From G963676205 sp964342525 (lineage in GTDB: Bacteria > Campylobacterota > Campylobacteria > Campylobacterales > Arcobacteraceae), in the NCBI GenBank assembly GCA_964342525.1, contig CAYFGQ010000006.1, positions 19,703 through 83,702 on the forward strand: 64,000 nt of DNA, given 5' to 3'. Below the pieces are notes generated by a model. It ran no database searches, was not told where the DNA came from, and saw only the letters and a list, made by a program, of their open reading frames with translations. The translations under genes and the position numbers were made by a program. The number at the start of each line of letters is the position of its first letter. Positions within the stretch are counted from its first letter, which is position 1. Below, piece after piece: positions 25,326 to 33,294 of this stretch.

Positions 25326-26086
25326 TAAAAATATTTATATCTATTGTATTTATAAGTTCTATCTCTTTTGCTTCAATAAATGATGATATACATATTTATA
25401 AAGCTATGAAGTTTTATAAAAATAGTGAGTATAAAGAAGCATATGAAAACTTTGAAAAGATAGAAAATAAAACAGATCAAATAGTCTATAATATGGCAAA
25501 CTCCTTATATAAACAAAAAAAATATAGACAAGCAATTAAACTATATCAAAAAATAAAAAATGAAAATCTAGCCCATAAAAAATATCATAATATTGCAAAC
25601 TCATATATATTCCTAGAAAACTATGAAAAGGCTATAGAATATTATAATAAAGCTCTAAAGTATTCCAATGACGAACGTACAAAATTTAATCTTGCCATGA
25701 GTGAAAATATAAAGCAAGAGATAGAAATAGAGAAATTAAAAAGAGATAATATCACAAATAAAATGTGTAGAACAGGAAATAGGGTGATCTGGTCAGATAT
25801 AGTGCCAGAGGATGTTGAATTAAAAGAGGACAAAAAGCTTAGTTTCCTCCTTAGATTTGATAATATCTCAAATCTTGAATTTGAAGATGAAAATAAAAAA
25901 GGTGTATATATAAGTGAGGGAAAAAGGGAAGATGATAATAAAACAGTTTTAAGGTCTAAAGAGAAACTAAAAATTGATCATTATCAAAAACAAAAATGGG
26001 ATAGAAAAATAGAAAATAGCTCTATAAATACTTTAATCATCCCTATGGAAAAAGGAGTAGTAAATGATAGTAAAAAACCTTGGTAG
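25322..26086 (+). CDS. batC: TPR-repeat periplasmic protein BatC-like
   Basis: Signal peptide MIKIFISIVFISSISFAS, then at least three TPR units between about residues 25 and 130 (for example YRQAIKLYQKIKNENLAHKKYHNIAN, YEKAIEYYNKALKY). The last third is charged and low-complexity. In Bat operons the TPR protein is a scaffold for BatA/BatB/BatD. It lacks an SH3 domain, unlike longer BatE forms. Its end overlaps BatD by 23 bases. Confidence 0.85.
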   Translation: MIKIFISIVFISSISFASINDDIHIYKAMKFYKNSEYKEAYENFEKIENKTDQIVYNMANSLYKQKKYRQAIKLYQKIKNENLAHKKYHNIANSYIFLENYEKAIEYYNKALKYSNDERTKFNLAMSENIKQEIEIEKLKRDNITNKMCRTGNRVIWSDIVPEDVELKEDKKLSFLLRFDNISNLEFEDENKKGVYISEGKREDDNKTVLRSKEKLKIDHYQKQKWDRKIENSSINTLIIPMEKGVVNDSKKPW

Positions 26087-27122
26087 AGTTGCATTTGTTT
26101 TTTTATTACCTTTATTTTTATATGCTGAGGTGAAGTTTGAAGTAAAACTATCAAAGGATAAAATATATATAAATGAAACCATAAAAGCTGATCTAGTTTT
26201 AAGTGTATCAAATGATGAAAAGATAGATCAAACATATTTTGAAGAGTTTGAAACTAGTGACTTTTGGATAAAAAGACTTGAAGATATAAAACCTATAAAG
26301 GGTGAAGAAAATACTATTTATAGATATCAATTTTTATTAGAACCAAAAGTGGTAGGAAGTATAAATCTAGATAAACAATTTGTAGAGATCTCTAGTAAAA
26401 AATTACGAGCAAATTTTAAAAGATGGCATAAGATTTATTCAAAAGAGAGATTGATTGAGGTTTATCCCTTATATGAAGATTTGGCTATACAAGGTAAATA
26501 TACAATTGAGCTAAAAGCTGATAAAACAAAAATAAAAGCAAATGAGCCTATAAATATAACTCTAAAAATAAAGGGTAAGGGAAATATTGATGATATAAAA
26601 AAGTTTGATCTAGGCTTTAAAGATAAAATTGTATATAGTGATTTACCTAATATAAGCTCAAAATTTGAAATGAACTCTTATTGGGGAGAGTTTATACAAA
26701 AGTTTTCGATAATAGCAGATAAAAGTTTTTCTATCCCATCTATAAAATTTAAATATCTAAATATAGATACAAATAGTATGGAGATAATTTTTACTAAACC
26801 TATATTTATTGAGGTTCAAGAGCTTGTAAAAGATACTAATGATCCAAAATACTTAAAATATATATTTGCTATATTTGGAGTGTTTATAGGAGTGATTCTA
26901 GTTTATATTGTTAATTTTATAAGAAAAAAACAAAGTAAAAAGCAACACCCTTTAGAGATACAAATAAAAAAAGCAAAGAGTGATAAAGAGCTATATAATT
27001 TACTTTTAACTATTAGTAGAGATATTGATTTAGATGATTTAATGAAAAAACTTGAAGAAAATATATATAATGGTGCAAAAAATAAAATAGATAAAAAAGA
27101 GATTTTAAAATGTTTACATTAA
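26064..27122 (+). CDS. batD: BatD-like membrane protein
   Basis: 352 residues: a signal peptide (VAFVFLLPLFLYA), a periplasmic Ig-like BatD region (KFEVKLSKDKIYINE, then SIELKADKTKIKANEPINI-type strands), one transmembrane helix at about residues 270-290, and a short basic cytoplasmic tail. A strong AAAGGAG Shine-Dalgarno lies inside the preceding TPR gene, which fixes this start. It is the last core Bat component here. Confidence 0.87.
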   Translation: MIVKNLGRVAFVFLLPLFLYAEVKFEVKLSKDKIYINETIKADLVLSVSNDEKIDQTYFEEFETSDFWIKRLEDIKPIKGEENTIYRYQFLLEPKVVGSINLDKQFVEISSKKLRANFKRWHKIYSKERLIEVYPLYEDLAIQGKYTIELKADKTKIKANEPINITLKIKGKGNIDDIKKFDLGFKDKIVYSDLPNISSKFEMNSYWGEFIQKFSIIADKSFSIPSIKFKYLNIDTNSMEIIFTKPIFIEVQELVKDTNDPKYLKYIFAIFGVFIGVILVYIVNFIRKKQSKKQHPLEIQIKKAKSDKELYNLLLTISRDIDLDDLMKKLEENIYNGAKNKIDKKEILKCLH

Positions 27123-27805
27123 AAAAGGTTATTTCAGCTTTTATTATGCCTCTATCAATAGGTTTGATATTAGGATTAATTGGCTTATATTTTTTATATT
27201 CAAAAAGCTATAAAAAAGCAAAAATCTTTTTAACCTTATCTTTTATTTGGATAATTACAATATCTTATCAACCTTTTTCAAATACACTTTTAGAACCCTT
27301 AGAGTCTAAATATGAAAAATTACAAAACATTCCTGAAAATGTAGAATATGTATTACTTCTTGGAGGTGATATGATAGGTCGTTCATATGAGGTTCTTAGA
27401 CTTTATAATATGAATAAAGATTTAAAAATTATAACATCAGGATGGAAAGGTTCTGAAGAAACTTCCCATGCAATATTGACTAGAGATTTTTTAGTTGAAT
27501 TGGGTATCCCTAAAAAAAGTATATTGACACAAAGTGAACCACGAGATACAAGAGAAGAAGCAATTTATGTTAAACAGTTTGTAGGAACTGATAGTTTCAT
27601 TTTGGTTACAAATGCTACACATATGCATAGGGCTATGAATTTATTTAAAAAAGAGGGACTAAATCCTATTGCTGCACCAACAAACTTTTTACAAAAGGAA
27701 GATAAATATAGATCTATTCCAATCGCTAAAAGTCTCCAAAATACCGAGATCTCTTTGCATGAATACATAGGAACTATTTGGCATAAACTAAAAGGTGATA
27801 TTTAA
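27110..27805 (+). CDS. DUF218 / ElyC-YdcF family membrane protein
   Basis: 231 residues with two N-terminal transmembrane helices and a DUF218 domain containing LLLGGDMIG, SGWKGSEETSHA, QSEPRDTREEAIYVK and LVTNATHMHRAMNLF. The layout matches ElyC, linked to envelope and lipid-carrier homeostasis in E. coli. It overlaps BatD by 13 bases, so it closes the rhodanese-to-Bat operon. A role in the envelope alongside Bat proteins is plausible but inferred. Confidence 0.85.
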   Translation: MFTLKKVISAFIMPLSIGLILGLIGLYFLYSKSYKKAKIFLTLSFIWIITISYQPFSNTLLEPLESKYEKLQNIPENVEYVLLLGGDMIGRSYEVLRLYNMNKDLKIITSGWKGSEETSHAILTRDFLVELGIPKKSILTQSEPRDTREEAIYVKQFVGTDSFILVTNATHMHRAMNLFKKEGLNPIAAPTNFLQKEDKYRSIPIAKSLQNTEISLHEYIGTIWHKLKGDI

Positions 27806-27840
27806 TATAAATTGACTTGAGTTAAAATCACTCATATTAC

Positions 27841-27869
27841 TTGACAATAAAGGAAAAATTTTATACAAT
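27841..27869 (+). promoter_or_regulatory. groESL promoter
   Basis: TTGACA at 27841-27846, a 17-base spacer, and TACAAT at 27864-27869. The CIRCE operator begins 2 bases downstream, over the transcription start. The groES ATG is about 230 bases away, leaving a long leader that contains the 6S-like structure. Confidence 0.75.
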
Positions 27870-27870
27870 T

Positions 27871-27897
27871 CTATCACTCAAATATAAAGAGTGCTAA
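27871..27897 (+). promoter_or_regulatory. CIRCE operator (HrcA binding site)
   Basis: The right half GAGTGCTAA (27889-27897) is a perfect match to the CIRCE consensus. The left half CTATCACTC (27871-27879) matches 7 of 9 bases of TTAGCACTC. The halves are separated by exactly 9 bases. Its place just after the -10 box of groESL fits HrcA repression relieved by heat shock. Confidence 0.8.
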
Positions 27898-27911
27898 TTT
27901 ATAAAAATAAA

Positions 27912-28083
27912 TATAAAATCCAAATTCTGAAATAAATGTTGAACTATAGTACATATGCTTGTGATATAGGGGATTGATAAAATTTTGAAGGACTAGCCTT
28001 AGCTAATTCAAAAGATTTTATCGATTCCATATGTTGCAATGATGAGTGCAAGAGTTGAATTTTTATTTTAGAATTTGGATAAT
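27912..28083 (+). ncRNA. ssrS: Candidate 6S RNA (long hairpin with symmetric central bubble)
   Basis: A closing stem pairs 27918-27945 with 28053-28080 (26 of 28 positions, two of them G-U). Then come open strands of 25 and 24 bases (27946-27970, 28029-28052). A terminal stem pairs 27971-27989 with 28007-28028 (one U-G pair, two small bulges). The 3' strand of the bubble can form a small TTGCA/TGCAA hairpin. This is the 6S RNA plan: about 170 nt, long stem, central bubble mimicking open promoter DNA. The G-U pairs would be A-C mismatches on the other strand, which supports the + strand. A TATAAA at 27900-27905 could be its own -10. It lies in the groESL leader, so it may be processed from that transcript. 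An unusual structured leader is the alternative. Confidence 0.65.
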
Positions 28084-28102
28084 AACTTAATAAGGAGAAA
28101 CA

Positions 28103-28366
28103 ATGAACTTTAAACCATTAGGTGACAGAGTACTTGTTAAAAGAATCGAAGAAGAAAATAAAACTGCAAGTGGAATTATCATCCCAGATAATTCAGTAAA
28201 CAAATCAAATAGAGCTGAAGTAGTAGCTACTAGTGATTTCGTAAAAAGTATTGAAGAGGGAAATACTGTAATATTCAGTGATTTTTCTAGACCTTCAGAA
28301 TTAAAACTTGATGGAAATGATTACTTAGTATTAGAAGTAAAAGATATCCTTGGTGTAATCAAGTAA
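28103..28366 (+). CDS. groES: Co-chaperonin GroES
   Basis: An 87-residue Hsp10 ring lid for GroEL. It shows FKPLGDRVLVKRIEEENKTASGIIIPD, which includes the mobile loop that docks on GroEL, and a C-terminal YLVLEVKDILGVI strand. An AAGGAG ribosome site precedes the ATG. It is slightly shorter than the 97 residues of E. coli but typical for Campylobacterota. It is 43 bases before groEL in one operon under CIRCE control. Confidence 0.97.
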   Translation: MNFKPLGDRVLVKRIEEENKTASGIIIPDNSVNKSNRAEVVATSDFVKSIEEGNTVIFSDFSRPSELKLDGNDYLVLEVKDILGVIK

Positions 28367-28409
28367 GAAAATTTAACAAACTATAAAAGAAATAAAAGGA
28401 CGATAAATA

Positions 28410-30047
28410 ATGGCTAAAGAAATACATTTTAGTGATGACGCAAGAAATAAATTATATAGTGGTGTAAAACAATTAGCAGATGCTGTAAAAGTTACAATGG
28501 GACCAAGAGGAAGAAACGTACTTTTACAAAAATCATTTGGTAGCCCAACTATCACAAAAGATGGTGTAAGTGTTGCTAGAGAGATTGAACTAGCTGACAA
28601 CCTAGAAAACATGGGTGCTCAACTTGTTAAAGAAGTTGCATCTAAAACAAATGATCAAGCTGGTGATGGTACTACAACTGCTACAGTATTAGCTGAGTCT
28701 ATCTTCAAAGAAGGTCTTAGAAATGTAACTGCTGGTGCTAACCCAGTTGAGATCAAAAGAGGTATGGATAAAGCTTGTGATTCAATTGTAAATGAGCTTA
28801 AAGAGATTGCTAAAGAAGTAAGTGATAAAGAGCAAATTGCTCAGGTTGCTACAATCTCTGCAAACTCTGATACTACTATCGGTGATATGATTGCTGAGGC
28901 AATGGAGAAAGTTGGAAAAGATGGTGTTATCACTGTTGAGGAAGCAAAAGGTATCAATGATGAGTTAGATGTAGTTGAAGGTATGCAATTTGATAGAGGA
29001 TATTTATCTCCATATTTCGTAACAAATACTGAAAAAATGACTACAGAGTTAGAAAACCCATTTATCTTACTTTATGATAAAAAAATCTCTAACTTAAAAG
29101 ATATGTTACCAATCTTAGAGCAAGTAAACCAAAGTGGTAGACCATTATTAATCATCGCTGAAGATGTTGAAGGTGAAGCTTTATCAACTTTAGTTGTAAA
29201 TAGATTAAGAGGATCATTAAACATTGCTGCAGTTAAAGCTCCAGGTTTTGGTGATAGAAGAAAAGCGATGCTAGAAGATGTAGCAATCTTAACAGGTGGA
29301 ACAGTAGTAGCTGAAGAGATGGGAATGAGCCTAGATACATCAGGAATTGAAGTACTTGGTACTGCTTCAAGAGTTGTAATCGATAAAGATAACACAACTA
29401 TCGTAGATGGTGCAGGTAAAGCAGATTTAGTTGAAGCTAGAACAAACCAAATCAAAAATGAGATTGCAAATACTACAAGTGAGTATGACAAAGAAAAACT
29501 TCAAGAAAGACTTGCAAAACTAAGTGGTGGTGTTGCTGTTATTAAAGTAGGTGCTGCAACTGAGACTGAAATGAAAGAGAAAAAAGATAGAGTAGATGAT
29601 GCACTTTCAGCAACAAGAGCTGCTGTAGAAGAGGGTATCGTTATTGGTGGTGGAGCTGCACTTATCAGAGCTGCTCAAAAAGTAAGCCATGAGTTAGCAG
29701 GTGATGAGCAAATCGGTGCAGATATCATCATCAGAGCAGTAAGAGCTCCAATGAAACAAATCGCTTCAAACGCTGGATTTGATGCTGGTGTAGTTGTAAA
29801 TGAAATTGAAAAATCAGACAACCAAAACCTAGGATTCAACGCAGCAACTGGTGAGTATGTAGATATGTTCACAGCAGGAATCGTTGATCCAGCAAAAGTT
29901 GAAAGAGTAGCAATGCAAAATGCAGTATCAGTAGCAAGCCTATTACTTACAACAGAAGCAACAGTAAGTGACATCAAAGAAGACAAACCAGCTATGCCAG
30001 CAATGCCAGATATGGGTGGAATGGGTGGAATGCCAGGTATGATGTAA
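28410..30047 (+). CDS. groEL: Chaperonin GroEL
   Basis: 545-residue ATP-dependent folding chaperonin forming double heptameric rings. Hallmarks are VTMGPRGRNVLLQ, the ATP site DGTTTATVLA, the apical-domain AVKAPGFGDRR, GGVAVIKVGAATE, and a flexible Met/Gly-rich tail (MPDMGGMGGMPGMM) projecting into the cavity. It ends just before a strong compound terminator. Confidence 0.99.
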   Translation: MAKEIHFSDDARNKLYSGVKQLADAVKVTMGPRGRNVLLQKSFGSPTITKDGVSVAREIELADNLENMGAQLVKEVASKTNDQAGDGTTTATVLAESIFKEGLRNVTAGANPVEIKRGMDKACDSIVNELKEIAKEVSDKEQIAQVATISANSDTTIGDMIAEAMEKVGKDGVITVEEAKGINDELDVVEGMQFDRGYLSPYFVTNTEKMTTELENPFILLYDKKISNLKDMLPILEQVNQSGRPLLIIAEDVEGEALSTLVVNRLRGSLNIAAVKAPGFGDRRKAMLEDVAILTGGTVVAEEMGMSLDTSGIEVLGTASRVVIDKDNTTIVDGAGKADLVEARTNQIKNEIANTTSEYDKEKLQERLAKLSGGVAVIKVGAATETEMKEKKDRVDDALSATRAAVEEGIVIGGGAALIRAAQKVSHELAGDEQIGADIIIRAVRAPMKQIASNAGFDAGVVVNEIEKSDNQNLGFNAATGEYVDMFTAGIVDPAKVERVAMQNAVSVASLLLTTEATVSDIKEDKPAMPAMPDMGGMGGMPGMM

Positions 30048-30091
30048 GACGGCGTAAAAAAAACGTGACTTGAGTCACGTTTTTAGCCGTC
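30048..30091 (+). terminator. Compound terminator after groEL
   Basis: ACGTGAC/GTCACGT around a TTGA loop, extended by A5/T5, is nested within an outer GACGGC/GCCGTC stem (30048-30053 with 30086-30091). The T tract sits inside the outer stem, so two alternative folds are possible. Confidence 0.8.
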
Positions 30092-30207
30092 GCAGACGAA
30101 GTGGTCGGAGTGAAACGAAGCCACGAAGTCCGCAGAGCACTTGTAACACCAAAAATGACAATATGGTCGACAACTCGTCCACCAGTAAATCACGAACGAT
30201 AGTTTCT
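30092..30207 (+). other. G+C-rich structured segment, candidate small RNA
   Basis: Bases 30092-30144 are about 58% G+C by hand count, far above the surroundings. GACGAAGTGG pairs with CCACGAAGTC as GAC/GTC and GTGG/CCAC stems facing GAA-GAA internal loops, capped by TCG/CGA. A second hairpin is TGGTCGAC with GTCCACCA (7 of 8 pairs). The segment ends at a strong terminator. No -10 box is clear, so it may be read through from groEL. I recognise no known RNA family. Confidence 0.4.
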
Positions 30208-30238
30208 AAAAGGATTCACTTTTGTGAATCCTTTTTTT
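30208..30238 (+). terminator. Strong intrinsic terminator downstream of the structured segment
   Basis: AAAAGGATTCAC and GTGAATCCTTTT form a perfect 12-bp stem with a TTTT loop followed by further T residues. No protein gene ends here; the nearest upstream stop is groEL, 160 bases away behind its own terminator. Confidence 0.85.
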
Positions 30239-30307
30239 ATGCTCTTAATCTAATATTGAAATAAAAATAAGTAAAATTAAACATTATCTAATAAGAAAGA
30301 TCAATAG

Positions 30308-30697
30308 ATGAACTACAATAAAATTATTCAAGATAGACAATTATATAGTGTAATGAATAATACTAAATGGTATAATCTTTTTTCTGAATTAAATGAAATT
30401 GAAGAGTCAATCAGATTTAGAGTAAAATCTATTGATAATGATTATTTTCCAGAAAATAAAATTGATTTTACTGGTGAACTTCAACAAATTAATAGAGAAT
30501 TTATTTCGATTGAACATCTTGATATCGATCCATATATTAAAGTTAATCGTGGAGAATTAATGAAGCCTTTAATTAATGATTTAAGTTCGAGGATAATTAA
30601 TATACTAGAAGCTTTAAAAATTAATTATAAAAAAGAAGATAGTTATATTAGGATATATGGTTATTTAGATTTGGATAAAACATCAGAGATTGGATAA
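30308..30697 (+). CDS. Conserved hypothetical protein resembling DUF6678, 129 aa
   Basis: The MNNTKWYNLFSEL opening with RFRVKSI, the IEHLDIDP strand, RGELMKPLINDLSSRIINIL and the final YIRIYGY agree, as I recall it, with the DUF6678 pattern. These are small soluble proteins of unknown function often found in accessory positions. There is no signal peptide, and the Shine-Dalgarno is weak. It is 9 bases from the next gene and may be co-transcribed with it. Confidence 0.6.
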   Translation: MNYNKIIQDRQLYSVMNNTKWYNLFSELNEIEESIRFRVKSIDNDYFPENKIDFTGELQQINREFISIEHLDIDPYIKVNRGELMKPLINDLSSRIINILEALKINYKKEDSYIRIYGYLDLDKTSEIG

Positions 30698-30706
30698 TAT
30701 AAACAA

Positions 30707-31468
30707 ATGAACCCATATTTCACGAAACTAAATAATCTTCTAAAGTCAATCTTTCTATTTTCACTACTAATATCATCATCCCTAAACGCAAACAACAATA
30801 ACATCCAACTAGTAGGATTAAACCTAATTCCATATGCTTTTATGTCAGAAGAAAACAAAAAAACAGGCGTATTATATGAGATCTTAAAAGAGATTAAAAA
30901 ACTTACAAACAATTCAAAAGAAATTCAACTATATCCTGCAAAAAGAATACTATTAAGTTCAAAACAAAATAATAAGATTTGTAGTATTGCTGCTAATACT
31001 CCTGATGTTATTGAAAGCTTTAATCTTATTGAACCTATAGGTTTTAATGTAACTGTAGGGATACTTCCTATTTCTGGAATAAAGCTAAGTGAATATTCTG
31101 ATTTATCGGATAAAATAATTGCTGTTCCATTAGGAATAATATTTGATGAAAAATTTCATAATGATAAGAGTTTAAATAAAGTTCATCCACCTGCTTATAT
31201 TAATGGAATTAGAATGTTAAAAAAAGGTAGAGCAGATGCAGTTGCAGGAGCAATACCTATGTTAAAATATATAGCAAAAAAAGAAAATATTAGTAAATCA
31301 TTTTTTGATAAGCCTCTTATAATGTTTGAGGCGAGTATGTATCTTATTTGTAATAAATCTATCAAAAAAGAGGAAACTGATATTTTAAAAGATGCTCTTA
31401 AAAAATTAAAATCAAATGGAAAAACTCAACAAATATTAGATAACTATTTTGATATCTCAGAAAACTAA
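30707..31468 (+). CDS. Periplasmic substrate-binding (SBP_bac_3-like) protein
   Basis: 253 residues. The N terminus has a basic start and hydrophobic signal segment (IFLFSLLISSSLNA). The mature part reads as a type II periplasmic binding fold: LIPYAFMSEENKKTGVLYEILKEI, then IAVPLGIIFDEKF, GRADAVAGAIPML and a C-terminal LKKLKSNGKTQQILDNYF helix. No transporter genes are adjacent, so it may act as a free sensor domain rather than in uptake. It converges head-on with the histidine kinase gene; the ends abut at 31468/31469. Confidence 0.78.
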   Translation: MNPYFTKLNNLLKSIFLFSLLISSSLNANNNNIQLVGLNLIPYAFMSEENKKTGVLYEILKEIKKLTNNSKEIQLYPAKRILLSSKQNNKICSIAANTPDVIESFNLIEPIGFNVTVGILPISGIKLSEYSDLSDKIIAVPLGIIFDEKFHNDKSLNKVHPPAYINGIRMLKKGRADAVAGAIPMLKYIAKKENISKSFFDKPLIMFEASMYLICNKSIKKEETDILKDALKKLKSNGKTQQILDNYFDISEN

Positions 31469-33097
31469 TTAAATAACATAATCCAATCCACTATCAACTC
31501 TAACACCCTCAATCGGCAAATCAATAACAAACTTCAACCCTCGATAATCTTCCCCAGCAAAACTAAACTGATCATTATAAGCTTTAATAGATCCCTTTAC
31601 ATGTTTATCAATAATCTCATGACACATATATAAACCAATTCCAGTCCCACATGATTGATGTTTAGTTGTAAAATAAGGCTCAAATATACGCTCTACAATA
31701 TTATCTGGAGCCCCTTTTGCAGAATCAATGATATAAACCCTTACAAAGCCATCAATTAGTTCTGAGGTGATTTGGATATATCTATCTTGCCTATGGATAT
31801 TATTTAGTGCATCTGCTGAGTTATTTAGTATGTTCATAAATACTTGGGTTAGTTCATTTCTATAATTATATAATGCCACATCATTTACATCATATATTAT
31901 TTTTATATCTTCAGCTTTTACTCTTCCTTCAACAAGTTTAAGGGTATAGTCTATAGACTCTTTTAATGTAAAGTCTACTTTTTTGCTATTTGACATAAAA
32001 TATTTTCTAAAGTTTTCTATAGTATTTGATAGGTATTGGGCATTTACATTTATAACTTCAAAGGCTTCCTTATCCATATCTTTTGTATCCATACCACTCT
32101 CTTTTTTTATAAGTATACCTGTTGCATAGGTGGATATGATAGATAGAGGTTGTCTCCATTGGTGGGCTATATTTTCTAGCATCTCACCCATCATGGCTTG
32201 CTTTGATTTATGCATCAAGAGTTGTTCTTGTTTTTTATTCTCTTCTATCTCTTTTTGCAGTTGTTCTGTTTGTAGGTGTTTATCTATAGCTACACCAGCT
32301 ACATTTGCCACATCTTCTATTAAGTCTATATCAAATTTTGTTGGAGATTTTGGTTTTTTATAATAGATTGCAAAAGATCCTAGTATCTCATCATTTGATG
32401 ATAGGATAGGTTGAGACCAGCAGGCTCTTAGATTAAATTTAGCTGCAAAGTTTTTTGCCTTTTGCCAGTTTTCATGTTTGCTTATATCTTCAACTATCAC
32501 CCTTTCTTTTAGATAAACAGCTGCACCACATGATCCAACTTTTTCACCTATAATCATACCATTTAATTTATCATTATAATCATCAGGTAGGGATGGTGCA
32601 GCTCCTTTATATAGTTTATTATCTGCACTATTATATAAAAGTACTGAGCAGATCATATTTGAGTTTCTTTTTTCAACTGATTTAATAATTTCATCTAAAA
32701 TATACTCTATAGGTTTTGCTTTTGCAATAAGTTCTAAAAGATATATATGAGAATTGTATAGGGATAGGTATTGTTTATATTCTGTGATATCTCTTCTTGT
32801 GATTAGAATTTTATTTGGCTCTATTAGCTCTTTTTTTGTTTTATAGTATTTGATACCCACTTCAAATTCAATAATTTCTTCTATTACAATATCAAGTTTA
32901 CCTAGAAGTAGTTTTTCATATTCTTCTACTTTTTGAGAAGAGGAAATAATATTAAGAATTTTATTTTCTGATTTTCCAAGAATCTCTTTTTGATTCAAAT
33001 GTAATAAATCTAAATAACTTTCATTTACTTCTAAAATTTTTCCATTAGTATCTGTGTATATTATTAAATCATCTGAAAAATCAAGTAAGTTACTCAT
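31469..33097 (-). CDS. PAS-GAF sensor histidine kinase
   Basis: A 542-residue cytosolic kinase with no membrane helix. PAS covers about residues 1-105 (DTNGKILEVNESYLDLLHL), GAF about 115-275 (GSCGAAVYLKERVIVEDISKHENW), then a coiled coil. The dimerisation helix has the phosphoacceptor His312 in AHQWRQPLS, a variant common in Campylobacterota and Deltaproteobacteria. The ATPase domain has N box ILNNSADAL and G box GTGIGLYMCHEII. No cognate regulator is adjacent. Start supported by AAGGGG. Confidence 0.92.
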   Translation of the reverse strand: MSNLLDFSDDLIIYTDTNGKILEVNESYLDLLHLNQKEILGKSENKILNIISSSQKVEEYEKLLLGKLDIVIEEIIEFEVGIKYYKTKKELIEPNKILITRRDITEYKQYLSLYNSHIYLLELIAKAKPIEYILDEIIKSVEKRNSNMICSVLLYNSADNKLYKGAAPSLPDDYNDKLNGMIIGEKVGSCGAAVYLKERVIVEDISKHENWQKAKNFAAKFNLRACWSQPILSSNDEILGSFAIYYKKPKSPTKFDIDLIEDVANVAGVAIDKHLQTEQLQKEIEENKKQEQLLMHKSKQAMMGEMLENIAHQWRQPLSIISTYATGILIKKESGMDTKDMDKEAFEVINVNAQYLSNTIENFRKYFMSNSKKVDFTLKESIDYTLKLVEGRVKAEDIKIIYDVNDVALYNYRNELTQVFMNILNNSADALNNIHRQDRYIQITSELIDGFVRVYIIDSAKGAPDNIVERIFEPYFTTKHQSCGTGIGLYMCHEIIDKHVKGSIKAYNDQFSFAGEDYRGLKFVIDLPIEGVRVDSGLDYVI

Positions 33098-33294
33098 TAA
33101 AAAAACCCCTTAGTTACTTGAAAGTAATTTTAGCATAAAAATTGAATGAAGTTTTATGTTTAGAAAAATTAGTATTAAAAGATAAGTAAAGTGTAACATA
33201 GTGTAAGAAAATAATAATTTTTATAATATATAAACAATCAAATTTAAAATGTTTGAAATATCTAATTTGATATTCTACAAAATTAGGAGTACAA

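Noticed and set aside
30070..30264. 64-aa open frame over the G+C-rich element downstream of groEL
   Set aside because: It crosses two strong hairpins and has no ribosome site. Its composition (Arg/Ser rich) reflects the structured DNA, not a protein family.
30707..33097. Binding protein and histidine kinase considered as a two-component operon
   Set aside because: They are convergent, with abutting 3' ends, so they are not co-transcribed; a functional link has no support beyond adjacency.
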